64,000 nt of DNA from Pseudomonadota bacterium (GCA_018241965.1 JAFECS010000005.1:41014-105013); one strand, 5' to 3'; numbered from the stretch's first letter, positions 38,937 through 48,326 are shown. Notes: generated by a model from the letters alone, not told the origin. Translations and numbers: made by a program.

Positions 38937-39206
38937 GTGCGGACAATTGGGATATTGTTAACTATCCTACTAATTATTTTAGGGATAGCCTTCACTGCGT
39001 TAAATGCGCAATCTGTAGAACTTAACTATCTGTTAGGCAGCAAACAGTTGCCGCTTGCAGCTGTTTTATTATTGTCATTAACCATTGGGGTGGTACTAAC
39101 AGGGTTTACATTGGGATTTAGCTTGCTTAAATTAAAAGCAAAGAATAAATGGCTGGAATCTAAATTAAAGAAAACGCAGGATCAGTTGGTTCATACCCAA
39201 CAATGA
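38937..39206 (+). CDS. lapA: Lipopolysaccharide assembly protein A
   Basis: Small inner-membrane protein (about 89 aa) with two transmembrane helices (TIGILLTILLIILGIAFTAL and a second at ~residues 40-60) and a C-terminal charged coiled-coil segment, the LapA/YciS pattern including LNAQSVELNYLLG. I choose the GTG at 38937 because a perfect AGGAGG at 38926-38931 is correctly spaced for it; the GTG at 38931 overlaps that site. LapA works with LapB to control LpxC degradation and LPS amount. Confidence 0.92.
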   Translation: MRTIGILLTILLIILGIAFTALNAQSVELNYLLGSKQLPLAAVLLLSLTIGVVLTGFTLGFSLLKLKAKNKWLESKLKKTQDQLVHTQQ

Positions 39207-39218
39207 TGTGTAACCGTA

Positions 39219-40400
39219 ATGTCATCGTTTAATCTGTTGCAGTTAATTTGTTTACTTTTGCCTGTTGCGGCCCTATCGGGATGGTATTTAGGCAAACGTT
39301 CTAGGCAAGTTAATAATCTTAAGAACGAAACATTAAGCTCTGATTATTACATGGGGCTTAATTTCCTTCTGAATGAGCAAACTGACAAAGCTGTTGATGC
39401 CTTTATCAGAATGCTCGATGTGTCACCTGATTCGGTGGATACCACTTTAGCTTTGGGTAATTTCTTTAGGCGTCGTGGTGAAGTCGATAGAGCAATTCGA
39501 ATTCACCAAACTTTGCTTTCAAAACCTAATTTAACGACCAAACAACGGAATCATTCCTTACTTGAATTGGCACAAGATTACATGCGTTCAGGGATGTATG
39601 ACAGGGCTGAATCACTATTACTGGAAGTGACCAATACAGTTGGTAATCAACTTGAAATCAGTTTGCGATCTTTGATTGATATCTATGAAAGAGAAAAAGA
39701 ATGGGATAAAGCAATCCAAGTTGCCATCAGATTGCAAGAAATTACCAAGCAATCCATGGGCAAAGAAATAGCACAGTATTTTTGCGAATCGGCTGAATTG
39801 GCTTGGTCTAAGGGTAAAGTTAAAACCGCCTTTAAATATTTAAAACAAGGTTTACAACATAATCGTAATTGTTCTCGTGTCAGCCTGTGTGAAGGTAATT
39901 TTGAAAAAAAATTAGGGAATTTTAAAAATGCGATTAATGCTTACAAACGCATTGAATATCAAGATGTCACTTTTTTGCCTGAAGCTTTGCCGTTAATTAT
40001 TGAGTGTTATGAAGCGTTGTCTGAACACCAGGATTTAGAAGAATATTTAGATTATCTTTTAAGGCATTGTCCTTCCATCAGCATTGTGCTTGCGCATGCT
40101 GAAAAAGTAAAAGAGAAAATCGGACAAGAAAGAGCGGCTTATTTTTTAGCCAATTACATGAACCGCCATCCTTCTATTAGAGGGTTAAAATACCTAATTG
40201 AATTTCATCTTTCCCGCGTCGTGGGTGAAGTACGCAATGAACTGTTGATGCTCAAATCTTTAGTAGAACAGTTAGTGCAAAGCAAACCAGTTTATCGTTG
40301 TGGCCAATGTGGCTTTGCCAGTCGTTCAATGCACTGGCAGTGTCCAAGCTGCAGACAATGGTCCTCAGTGAAACCAATTCAAGGGATTGAAGGCGAGTAG
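39219..40400 (+). CDS. lapB: Lipopolysaccharide assembly protein B
   Basis: 393-residue TPR protein anchored by an N-terminal helix (LICLLLPVAALSGWYLGKRS). SSDYYMGLNFLLNEQTDKA opens the TPR array. A rubredoxin-like zinc site closes the protein (CGQCGFASRSMHWQCPSC). LapB adapts LpxC to the FtsH protease and so limits LPS synthesis. It lies 12 bases after lapA. lapA-lapB-pyrF is the conserved enterobacterial order. Confidence 0.95.
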   Translation: MSSFNLLQLICLLLPVAALSGWYLGKRSRQVNNLKNETLSSDYYMGLNFLLNEQTDKAVDAFIRMLDVSPDSVDTTLALGNFFRRRGEVDRAIRIHQTLLSKPNLTTKQRNHSLLELAQDYMRSGMYDRAESLLLEVTNTVGNQLEISLRSLIDIYEREKEWDKAIQVAIRLQEITKQSMGKEIAQYFCESAELAWSKGKVKTAFKYLKQGLQHNRNCSRVSLCEGNFEKKLGNFKNAINAYKRIEYQDVTFLPEALPLIIECYEALSEHQDLEEYLDYLLRHCPSISIVLAHAEKVKEKIGQERAAYFLANYMNRHPSIRGLKYLIEFHLSRVVGEVRNELLMLKSLVEQLVQSKPVYRCGQCGFASRSMHWQCPSCRQWSSVKPIQGIEGE

Positions 40401-40488
40401 ACATGAGGTAGGCTAGGGCCGACCGCTAAATTGAGCGTCTATAGGGCATTTTTATATAATAAGAACAGAAAGTAGGGGGCTTAAGATC

Positions 40489-41205
40489 ATGTCTAGTGCA
40501 GAGTCAAAAGTTATTGTTGCTCTTGATTTTGAAGATAAAGTGCAATTACACCAAGTTATTTCTCAACTTAAGCCACAGCATTGTCGTTTGAAAATTGGCA
40601 TAACCCTCTTTACCCATTTTGGCCCACTTTGGATAAAAACGTTACAACAGCAGGGTTTTGATATTTTTTTAGATCTCAAATTTCACGATATTCCCCAGCA
40701 AGTCCAAGGGGCTTGTTATGAAGCAGCAAATCTAGGTGTGTGGATGATGAATGTACATGCTTTAGGTGGGCTTGCAATGTTGCAGGCTGCCAGAAGCGCC
40801 GTAGATAGAGCAGCACATCATTTACCCCGAAAACCGCTATTAATTGGCGTGACCTTGTTAACAAGTTCCGGTGAAGCAGAATTAGCAATGTTAGGTATTA
40901 AAAGTACGGTTGATGAGACAGTGCTACGTTTAGCCACTTTATGTTATGAAGCAGGCCTTGATGGTGTGGTTTGTTCTGCCAAAGAAGTGGCATTATTAAA
41001 GAAACGTTTTGGAAAAGACTTTTTATGCGTTACTCCCGGTATTCGATTGCCTGAAGATGATAAGCATGATCAACAACGGGTGATGACTCCCCAAATGGCT
41101 GTCCAAGAGGGAAGTGACTATTTAGTTATTGGCCGTTCTATTACGCACGCTAAGCAACCGCAAACTGTTTTAACCCACATTAATGAGAGTATTGTTGCCC
41201 TATGA
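40489..41205 (+). CDS. pyrF: Orotidine 5'-phosphate decarboxylase
   Basis: Last step of UMP synthesis. DLKFHDIPQQV carries the catalytic Lys-Asp, VALDF opens the barrel, TPGIRLPEDDKHDQQRV is the phosphate-gripper block, and DYLVIGRSIT ends it. 238 aa. Overlaps the next gene by four bases (ATGA), a pairing not expected from function. Confidence 0.97.
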   Translation: MSSAESKVIVALDFEDKVQLHQVISQLKPQHCRLKIGITLFTHFGPLWIKTLQQQGFDIFLDLKFHDIPQQVQGACYEAANLGVWMMNVHALGGLAMLQAARSAVDRAAHHLPRKPLLIGVTLLTSSGEAELAMLGIKSTVDETVLRLATLCYEAGLDGVVCSAKEVALLKKRFGKDFLCVTPGIRLPEDDKHDQQRVMTPQMAVQEGSDYLVIGRSITHAKQPQTVLTHINESIVAL

Positions 41206-42254
41206 ATTGGCTACCCTACATATTACTGCTTACTGCCCTAAGTTGGATTGGGGTTGGCTTATTTCGATGGTACGCCGTAGAAAAAGGCATGCTTGATGAA
41301 CCTAATGAGAGATCTTCTCACATGGTTAAAACAGCCCGTGGTGGTGGTGTGGTTTTCTTCGTAGGTTGGGTTTTGGTATTAGTCGCGTTATATTTTTCTC
41401 ATATTATTAGCAGTCGCGAATATTTTTTATATTTTGCGCCAGCGATGATTATCGGATTGTTAGGTTTTTGGGATGATCATCGATCACTTTCAGCAGGGGT
41501 GAGATTTTTCATTCAATGTATTAGCGCAATTGCTGCCTTATTTATTTTAAATGAAGGTGGGCATATTGTTTCAACTTGGTTCCCGCTTATCCCCTTACCC
41601 CTTTGTTTCCTGGCTTTGGCCTTTGCGATGGTCTGGATGATTAATCTCTTTAATTTTATGGATGGTGCTGACGGGATTGCTTGTACGGAAGGATTATTTG
41701 TCTTTGGCGTTGGTGGTTATATTTTATTTCAATTTCACGCCTATGAACTGGCAACACTGGCCTGGAGCTTATCGGCATTATTGTCAGGATTTTTACTTTG
41801 GAATTGGCCAACGGCCAGAATATTTATGGGTGACAGCGGCAGTTGCTTTTTAGGCATGATGGTGGCCTTGTATGCGCTGATCAGTTATAAGTTGTTTAAC
41901 GTACCTTTTATGATTTGGGTTATCTTAACTGCCTTATTTTGGTTTGATGCCACAATTACTTTGGTTCGTCGTATTCTTGCTGGGGAGGAATGGCGCAAGC
42001 CGCATCGTATGCATGCCTACCAACGGCTTATTCATTCTGGCTGGAGCCATCAGCGGGTTTTACTATGTACCATTGCTGTTAACAGCATTCTTTCCTGCTT
42101 TGCCTATTTAGTTTACAAAGAACCTCGTCTAACTTGGTTTGTGTTTGGTTTGACCTTAACCTTGCTTACCTGTCTTTATTTATTAGTTGAAGTCGTTAAA
42201 CCTATGTTCAAGAAATGGCACGAAGGCGCAAAGACCGTGAGCGAGATGTTATAG
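41202..42254 (+). CDS. Undecaprenyl-phosphate sugar-1-phosphate transferase (WecA/WbpL type)
   Basis: Glycosyltransferase family 4 membrane enzyme of 350 aa with about ten helices. Landmarks: DEPNERSSHMVKTARGGG near the N-terminus, GFWDDHRSLS, NLFNFMDGADGIA (Mg-binding Asp), RIFMGDSGSCFLG and KPHRMHAYQRL. It starts O-antigen-like glycan chains by loading a GlcNAc/FucNAc-type sugar phosphate on undecaprenyl phosphate. HAYQRL and the next gene, WbpM-like, point to a WbpL role. Confidence 0.92.
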   Translation: MNWLPYILLLTALSWIGVGLFRWYAVEKGMLDEPNERSSHMVKTARGGGVVFFVGWVLVLVALYFSHIISSREYFLYFAPAMIIGLLGFWDDHRSLSAGVRFFIQCISAIAALFILNEGGHIVSTWFPLIPLPLCFLALAFAMVWMINLFNFMDGADGIACTEGLFVFGVGGYILFQFHAYELATLAWSLSALLSGFLLWNWPTARIFMGDSGSCFLGMMVALYALISYKLFNVPFMIWVILTALFWFDATITLVRRILAGEEWRKPHRMHAYQRLIHSGWSHQRVLLCTIAVNSILSCFAYLVYKEPRLTWFVFGLTLTLLTCLYLLVEVVKPMFKKWHEGAKTVSEML

Positions 42255-42319
42255 CCTCTTACCGTAGCTTTTAGCTAAGGTGCAAAGGTATAATAGCGAC
42301 CAAAAGAATGGAGTATTAG

Positions 42320-44197
42320 ATGAAGGCAATGTGGTCGCAATGGCGCAGTCGCTGGGCTGCGTTTGCTCACGATTTATTGAGCATACCAGTGGCCTGGTTA
42401 GGCGCTTACTGGTTAAGATTTAACCTAAGCGAAATTCCTCCTGATATTTTTTCTCAAGCACTTTTAACCTTACCGTTAGTGATAATCTTTCAAGCAACAG
42501 CGTTGTGGACTTTTGGCTTGTACCGCGGTGTTTGGCGATTTGCTTCTATTCCTGATCTAATTCGTATAGTCAAAGCCGTTGTGATGGGCAGCCTAATGAC
42601 CTTACTGGCGGTATTTTTGGTGACACGCTTACAAAACCTTCCACGATCTGTGATCCCTTTATATTCAATGACGCTACTGTTTATTTTAGGTGGTTCACGT
42701 TTTTTATATCGTTGGTACAAAGACAAACATTATTTTTCCGCCAGTGGTAAACGCGTATTAGTAGTAGGGGCTGGTCGTGCGGGTGAAAGTTTAGTGCGCG
42801 ATTTGCTTCGTGATGTGAAAAATGAATATGTCCCCGTTGCTTTTGTTGATGACAGCAAGCAAAAACGTGGGACTGAATTGCATGGCATTAGAGTCGTTGG
42901 CACCTGCGATGATATTCCACAAATTACTGAGCGTTTTGAAGTGGATATGATTTTAATTGCCGTTCCCTCGGCCAAAGCAAGCAGTATGCGTCGTATTGCG
43001 GATATCTGCGCTGGTACGAAAGTTCCTGTCAGAACCTTGCCTGGTACGAATGATTTGGTATCTGGCTTAGTTTCAGTTAAAAATTTACGTGAAATATCTT
43101 TAGAAGATCTATTAGGCAGAGATCCGGTTACCTTAGACTGGAAAGCTATCGATAAATCGCTTGCAGGAAAAGTAGTCTTAGTCAGCGGTGGTGGTGGGTC
43201 TATTGGTGCTGAACTTTGTCGGCAGATAATGAATTTAGATCCCAACGGTTTAGTGATCTTCGATAACAGCGAATATAATCTTTTTTGCGTTCAGCAAGAG
43301 TTGGATGAAAAATTTGTTGCTAAGAAATGTCGCATACATTATCACCTAGTAGATTTATGTGACATGGCTGCGATGAGCAAATTGATACAGCAATATCATG
43401 TTCAAGTGATATTTCATGCTGCAGCATTCAAACATGTGCCTTTATTAGAACCGCAGATCCGAACGGCAGCAAAAAATAATGTACTGGGCACCTATGGCTT
43501 AGCTCAAGTTGCTGTAGACATGAATGTCGAAAAATTTGTATTGGTCTCTTCAGACAAAGCGGTAAACCCAACGAATGTAATGGGGGCAACCAAACGCGTA
43601 GCAGAGCTGGTGTGTCAATATTTCAATGGTCAAAATAAAACCCAGTTTATTACAGTGCGTTTTGGTAACGTCTTAGGTTCTCGGGGTTCAGTAGTTGAAA
43701 CCTTTAGCAAGCAACTGGAAATGGGCGGCCCGTTAACGGTTACCCACCCGGAGGTAACTCGCTATTTCATGACTATCAAAGAGGCAAGTCAGCTCATTTT
43801 GCAATCGTTAAGTATGAGTGAAGGGGGAGAGTTGTTTGTGCTGGATATGGGGGAACCCATCAAAATTAGCTTTATGGCCGAACAAATGATCCGTTTAGCA
43901 GGAAAAGAAAAAGAAATTAAAATTGAATATATTGGCTTAAGACCAGGCGAAAAGTTATACGAAGAATTATTTCATAAAAATGAACCGCATACACAAACCG
44001 TGCATGCTAAGATTTTGAAAGCGCATTCCAGAGTCATTGAAAAAAATAAATTTGAACAAAGCATTTTTGAATTACAGGATGCGGTAAGCAAGTGTAATGA
44101 AGAAGAAACATTTCGCGTTATCAAAGAGCTGGTGCCAGAATTATCAAACCCAAGGCACCATGCGCTAACAAATAAACGTCAAGAAATGTTGGTCTAA
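42320..44197 (+). CDS. WbpM/CapD-type nucleotide-sugar 4,6-dehydratase
   Basis: 625 aa. About four N-terminal membrane helices, a first Rossmann domain (VLVVGAGRAGESL, ~residue 147), and a second catalytic SDR domain (VVLVSGGGGSIGAEL, ~residue 290) with SSDKAVNPTNVMGATKR, where Met replaces the usual Tyr, as in WbpM/FlaA1 enzymes. They make UDP-4-keto-6-deoxy sugars for O-antigen. Good GGAG ribosome site. Lies between the WbpL-like transferase and galU, forming a surface-glycan cluster. Confidence 0.93.
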   Translation: MKAMWSQWRSRWAAFAHDLLSIPVAWLGAYWLRFNLSEIPPDIFSQALLTLPLVIIFQATALWTFGLYRGVWRFASIPDLIRIVKAVVMGSLMTLLAVFLVTRLQNLPRSVIPLYSMTLLFILGGSRFLYRWYKDKHYFSASGKRVLVVGAGRAGESLVRDLLRDVKNEYVPVAFVDDSKQKRGTELHGIRVVGTCDDIPQITERFEVDMILIAVPSAKASSMRRIADICAGTKVPVRTLPGTNDLVSGLVSVKNLREISLEDLLGRDPVTLDWKAIDKSLAGKVVLVSGGGGSIGAELCRQIMNLDPNGLVIFDNSEYNLFCVQQELDEKFVAKKCRIHYHLVDLCDMAAMSKLIQQYHVQVIFHAAAFKHVPLLEPQIRTAAKNNVLGTYGLAQVAVDMNVEKFVLVSSDKAVNPTNVMGATKRVAELVCQYFNGQNKTQFITVRFGNVLGSRGSVVETFSKQLEMGGPLTVTHPEVTRYFMTIKEASQLILQSLSMSEGGELFVLDMGEPIKISFMAEQMIRLAGKEKEIKIEYIGLRPGEKLYEELFHKNEPHTQTVHAKILKAHSRVIEKNKFEQSIFELQDAVSKCNEEETFRVIKELVPELSNPRHHALTNKRQEMLV

Positions 44198-44206
44198 GGA
44201 GAAATC

Positions 44207-45085
44207 ATGGTACAACCAATTACCAAAGCTATTTTTCCTGTCGCAGGTCTTGGTACACGATTTCTTCCTGCAACGAAAGCAAACCCCAAAGAAATGCTGC
44301 CTATCGTCGATAAGCCATTGATTCAATATGCAGTTGAAGAAGCCATCAGTTCTGGGATTACCGAGCTTATTTTTGTTACCAGCAGCTCTAAAAGGGCGAT
44401 TGAAGATCATTTTGATACTAATTTTGAATTAGAATATCGCTTAGCACAGCAAGGAAAATCGGATTTATTAGATCTTGTTCAAAAGATTGTTCCTAAAGGG
44501 GTAGATTGTATTTATGTACGTCAACCTCAAGCTTTAGGGTTAGGGCACGCGGTGCTCTGTGCACGTCAAGTGGTGGGAGATGAGCCCTGTGCGGTGTTAC
44601 TAGCAGATGATTTAATTGATTGTTCCACGCCTTGCTTAAAACAAATGTTAAATGTTTATCATGAAACCCAAGCCAGTGTTATAGCGGTTGAAAAAATCGC
44701 GCCTGAAGATTCTGATAAATACGGCATTATTGCGGTGGATAAATCATTTAAAGGCCAAGGTTATATTCATTCTATTGTTGAAAAACCCAAAATGCAGGAT
44801 GCGCCATCAAATTTTGCTGTGGTGGGGCGTTATCTTTTATCTGGAAAAATTTTTGAGCATTTAAGTCGTCTAACGCCTGGTAGAGGGGGCGAGATCCAGC
44901 TTACCGATGCCATTGCCAGTTTATTAAAAGAAGAAAAGGCGATGGGTTTGATATTCGATGGCACCCGTTTTGATTGTGGAAGCAAATTAGGATACATGCA
45001 GGCGACCATCACTTTAGGATTAAGACATCCTGAATTGGGCAATGATTTTAGAAGTTATTTAAAAGAAACGGTGGAAAGTTTTTAA
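44207..45085 (+). CDS. galU: UTP-glucose-1-phosphate uridylyltransferase
   Basis: Makes UDP-glucose. The nucleotide-binding N-terminus reads PVAGLGTRFLPATKANPKEM, followed by VDKPLIQYAVEEA, IYVRQPQALGLGHAVLCAR and FDCGSKLGYMQA. 292 aa. AGGAG six bases before the ATG. Supplies GalE (3443-4450) and the polysaccharide genes upstream. Confidence 0.97.
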   Translation: MVQPITKAIFPVAGLGTRFLPATKANPKEMLPIVDKPLIQYAVEEAISSGITELIFVTSSSKRAIEDHFDTNFELEYRLAQQGKSDLLDLVQKIVPKGVDCIYVRQPQALGLGHAVLCARQVVGDEPCAVLLADDLIDCSTPCLKQMLNVYHETQASVIAVEKIAPEDSDKYGIIAVDKSFKGQGYIHSIVEKPKMQDAPSNFAVVGRYLLSGKIFEHLSRLTPGRGGEIQLTDAIASLLKEEKAMGLIFDGTRFDCGSKLGYMQATITLGLRHPELGNDFRSYLKETVESF

Positions 45086-45184
45086 AAATTTCCCGACCTA
45101 CCTTCAAACTGCAAAGTAAGTACAATTGTTTATAAAAAAGTGCCTTGATAAGATAAATTAATAGTAAGAGGAATATCTTTTAAA

Positions 45185-45196
45185 GCGTGTACACGC
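45185..45196. promoter_or_regulatory. 12-base perfect palindrome before the 45209 gene
   Basis: GCGTGTACACGC lies 12 bases before the ATG and directly before its ribosome binding site. It could be an operator or a translation-blocking hairpin. Single occurrence seen. Confidence 0.25.
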
Positions 45197-45208
45197 ACGA
45201 GGTGCATT

Positions 45209-45700
45209 ATGGCAGCGCCAGACAATGCTTCTTCCAGCAAAGGTGAAAAACACGGTATTTTGTACTTTATCAAAAAATTATTTCACCGTCATTCTCAAGC
45301 CGAAAAACAAAGAACGGTAAGTCAAGATGAATATCACTTAGAGCCAAAATATTGGCCTGAAGTTATCGATTTTATCAACAATCTTAATCAGCTTATTGAA
45401 ACCCATACCATTGATGATACCAATATAAAGCATATTAACCAGCGAATTGTTGATTATGTGGTGGATCAAATTAATGTAAAGGGCTCTGTGGTAGATATTG
45501 AACAACGTTACAGCGGATTGAATACTTTAGCTGATCGTATGCTGAGTAGTACCTTTAATAAAATAGTTGGGTTAAAACATGAAAGTACTACCCATGCAGA
45601 CTTTTCTGAGGCGGTCAGTAATTTTAAAAAGCGCCTTGCCGTAAGACATCAAAATGAAATCGCCTATTATCAGAGCCACCCCTCTAGTACGCCCCATTAA
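45209..45700 (+). CDS. Hypothetical protein, 163 aa
   Basis: I do not recognise this protein. Soluble, predicted mostly helical, His-rich, no signal peptide. Begins MAAPDNASSSKGEKHG, then a short amphipathic stretch (ILYFIKKLFHRHSQ) that might contact membrane. The ATG has GAGGTG upstream. First of three non-housekeeping genes between galU and adh; the third has a RhoGAP domain. Confidence 0.65.
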   Translation: MAAPDNASSSKGEKHGILYFIKKLFHRHSQAEKQRTVSQDEYHLEPKYWPEVIDFINNLNQLIETHTIDDTNIKHINQRIVDYVVDQINVKGSVVDIEQRYSGLNTLADRMLSSTFNKIVGLKHESTTHADFSEAVSNFKKRLAVRHQNEIAYYQSHPSSTPH

Positions 45701-45839
45701 GGTATAAAGTAATCTGTATATAAATATAGGCCTCTTGGCGTTTTATTTTTAATTGGAGTATGATTAATAGTTAGTATTCTGATTAATTTATTGACCTATT
45801 GTAAAACATGTAATTGCTAAAACATCAAAGGAGGTCGTC

Positions 45840-46139
45840 ATGCCAGAAGAAGACAAAAAACCTGAAGAAGCTGCCAAACCAGAAGAAGCTAAACCAGAAA
45901 AAAAGAAGTTTGGTTTTAGCATGGGCGATATTGCTGGTTCATTAAAAGGTGCGATGGATATAAAGAAAACAATGGAAGAAGCTAAAGCCGCTGCGAAATC
46001 ACTTCAAGGAATAGCAGAGCAAGCAGCAGGTGCGGCAAAGAAGGGCGTTGAACAAGCACAAGGCATGATGAAGAAAGATAAGCCTGAAGGGAAGCCTGAA
46101 GATAAACCACAAGAACCAGAAAATAAAAATAAACCGTAA
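45840..46139 (+). CDS. Small Lys/Glu/Pro-rich protein, 99 aa
   Basis: No family recognised. Charged Pro-Glu-Lys repeats form both ends; the centre is an Ala-rich amphipathic helix (residues ~35-75, with GSLKGAMDIKKTMEEAKAAA). A very good ribosome site (AAAGGAGGTC) suggests high expression. No signal peptide. Resembles low-complexity helical accessory or stress proteins. Neighbour of the RhoGAP gene, 33 bases upstream, so probably cotranscribed with it. Confidence 0.7.
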   Translation: MPEEDKKPEEAAKPEEAKPEKKKFGFSMGDIAGSLKGAMDIKKTMEEAKAAAKSLQGIAEQAAGAAKKGVEQAQGMMKKDKPEGKPEDKPQEPENKNKP

Positions 46140-46172
46140 ATGTTTCGCACATAATTCTTAAGGTGTGCTTGT

Positions 46173-47282
46173 ATGTTAGAAGGTGTTTCTGAAGAAGCCT
46201 TGGATTTTAGCGGCGCAACGCCTTTAGAGAAAGTGAACCATATTTTAAGGCAACAGCTTGATTATTTTTCAAGCGATCCCACATTGCTGCAAACCGAAGG
46301 TTTACTGAGAGTTCAAGGTAGTGAAGATAAGGTGCTTCCTGTTTATAATAGAATGATAGTAAATCCGGCTGATCCGCATTCGGGTTTTAAAAATCTTGCA
46401 AGTGAGCCCCATAATGCTATCGGTGTATTAAAAAAATCACTTAAAGAATCCTTGAATTTTTCTCCCGAGGCTAGAGAAATTATAGAGAAACTGTATCAAC
46501 CCCTAAATCCTGATGAACCCTTAACTCCTGAAAAGATAATTGAAGAGTTGATTGCCATTAACGCCCTAGAAGAAGCCAAGGTGGTTCATAATATATTTCA
46601 TTTAGGTTATTTGGTTGCCAGCCAGAAAGAAAAAAATTTAATGGGTCCTTCCAATGTGGCTATTGTGATTGCCCCTTGGATAGACAATATTGCTAGCGAT
46701 AAAAATGAAGATAGAACCAGCCCTCAAGCGTTGGTAAGAGGTGTACAAAGGCAACCAAAAATACAAACTAACCTCGGACAACTTTTGACAGCTGCCTTAA
46801 CAAAAGCAGGAAAACAAGAATCGTCTAAAATAGCGCAACCATTTGAAAAAGCATACCCAGCGCAAGAGGCTGCTTTGCAAGGGGGATATCGTAAAAAATT
46901 TCCTCCTCAAAAGTTAGAACCTGAAAAGCTATCAGGTAATATTGTGGTGAGATTCTTTAAAGCGATTTGGAATGGGTTAAAGAGTATATTTTCAGGTGAT
47001 AAAAAAGAGAAAAAAGAAGAAAAAGCCGCTCTGATTTCTACTCCTGCGGTTGAAGATTCTGAGTCTAAAGGAATAAACCCAGCAGTTAAAGAAAAGTCTA
47101 AGAAACATGCTAAGAAAGAAGCTAAGAAAGCAGCAAATGTTCCTAAACATCTTAAAAAACGTGAAAAAGCAGTCGCTCATGCCAAAAAGCATCATAGTCA
47201 ACAGCATAAAGTAGTGGGTGAATTAGAAAGCAAGCACCACGCTAAGCATCAAAAAAAAGCAGATAAACCTAGAAAAAAATAA
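46173..47282 (+). CDS. RhoGAP-domain protein with Lys/His-rich tail (effector candidate), 369 aa
   Basis: Residues ~15-175 match the eukaryotic RhoGAP domain. TEGLLRVQGSEDKV contains the arginine finger (Arg46). EPHNAIGVLKKSLKESL matches the helix that in eukaryotic members reads like DVHxVASLLKxxLRELP. MGPSNVAIVIAPWI matches the conserved NLAIVFGP block with Asn161. RhoGAPs switch off Rho-family GTPases, proteins absent from bacteria, so the target is presumably a host GTPase. Residues ~255-285 include an amphipathic stretch (VVRFFKAIWNGLKSIFSG). The last ~60 residues are Lys/His/Ala-rich and could act in nuclear targeting or acidic-lipid binding. No signal peptide, consistent with delivery by a type IV system. 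Confidence 0.8.
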   Translation: MLEGVSEEALDFSGATPLEKVNHILRQQLDYFSSDPTLLQTEGLLRVQGSEDKVLPVYNRMIVNPADPHSGFKNLASEPHNAIGVLKKSLKESLNFSPEAREIIEKLYQPLNPDEPLTPEKIIEELIAINALEEAKVVHNIFHLGYLVASQKEKNLMGPSNVAIVIAPWIDNIASDKNEDRTSPQALVRGVQRQPKIQTNLGQLLTAALTKAGKQESSKIAQPFEKAYPAQEAALQGGYRKKFPPQKLEPEKLSGNIVVRFFKAIWNGLKSIFSGDKKEKKEEKAALISTPAVEDSESKGINPAVKEKSKKHAKKEAKKAANVPKHLKKREKAVAHAKKHHSQQHKVVGELESKHHAKHQKKADKPRKK

Positions 47283-47291
47283 GGATGATAA

Positions 47292-48284
47292 ATGCGCGCG
47301 ATGGTACTTCATCAACAAGGAGAAAAATTGATCCTAAAGCAAGTACCTCTTCCATCCTTTGGTGCTAATGATATCCTCATCAAAGTAAAAGCCTGTGGCA
47401 TTTGTAGAACCGATTTACACGTTGTAGATGGCGATCTTAAAAATCCAAAATTACCTTTAATACCCGGTCATCAAATTGTTGGTATAGTAGAAGATAAAGG
47501 CAATAGCGTGACCCATTTTAACGTGGGAGATAAAGTAGGCGTGCCCTGGTTAGGGGGCAGTTGTGGACAATGTCCATTTTGTTTAGAAGGTAATGAAAAT
47601 CTCTGTGACAATGCTAAATACACCGGTTATCAACTCAACGGTGGGTTTGCTGAATACTGTGTAGCAGATAGCCGATTTTGTTTTCCTATCCCCAAAGCGT
47701 ATCCTTTTTTACAAGCCGCCCCATTGTTTTGCGCCGGTCTGATTGGGTATAGAGCATTAAGTAAAACCGGCCAAGCCAAAAAAATAGGTTTTTATGGCTT
47801 TGGCGCCAGTGCGCATATTCTCACGCAATTGGCAGTACACTTTGGTAAACAAGTGTATGCTTTTACAAAAGAGGCTGATGATAAAACGCAAAAGTTTGCA
47901 TTATCCCTTGGGGCAACTTGGGCAGGGACCTCAAAAACAAAATTATCAGAGCCGCTTGATGCAGCGATTATTTTTGCCCCCGATGGTACGCTTGTTCCTT
48001 TGGCCTTAGAAAATGTAAAGAAAGGGGGAGTTGTCGTCTGTGCGGGTATACATATGAGCGACATTCCTTCATTTGCCTATAATATTCTTTGGGGGGAGCG
48101 ACACTTGTGCTCTGTGGCAAATTTAACTAGGCAAGATGGTGAAGCATTTTTAAAAATAGCGCCCCTTGTCCCCATTCAAACCCAAGTGACTGTATATCCT
48201 TTAGAAAAAACCAATGAAGCATTGGAAGATTTACGCCATGGCAGATTTGAAGGCGCGGCCGTGATTGAGATAACCCCAGAATAA
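47292..48284 (+). CDS. Zinc-dependent alcohol dehydrogenase
   Basis: MDR family, 330 aa. Catalytic zinc ligands CGICRTDLH and GHQIVG; structural zinc CGQCPFCLEGNENLC. The Rossmann loop reads GFYGFGASAHILTQLA. Resembles the AdhA-type enzymes with broad alcohol/aldehyde use. It begins 9 bases after the RhoGAP gene and ends in a bidirectional terminator. Confidence 0.92.
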   Translation: MRAMVLHQQGEKLILKQVPLPSFGANDILIKVKACGICRTDLHVVDGDLKNPKLPLIPGHQIVGIVEDKGNSVTHFNVGDKVGVPWLGGSCGQCPFCLEGNENLCDNAKYTGYQLNGGFAEYCVADSRFCFPIPKAYPFLQAAPLFCAGLIGYRALSKTGQAKKIGFYGFGASAHILTQLAVHFGKQVYAFTKEADDKTQKFALSLGATWAGTSKTKLSEPLDAAIIFAPDGTLVPLALENVKKGGVVVCAGIHMSDIPSFAYNILWGERHLCSVANLTRQDGEAFLKIAPLVPIQTQVTVYPLEKTNEALEDLRHGRFEGAAVIEITPE

Positions 48285-48310
48285 AAAAAAGCGCCTTTGG
48301 GCGCTTTTTT
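48284..48310. terminator. Bidirectional terminator between adh and the STAS gene
   Basis: GCGCC TTTG GGCGC flanked by eight A on one side and six T on the other, placed between two convergent stop codons. Confidence 0.93.
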
Positions 48311-48326
48311 ATCTTTAAATGACAAA

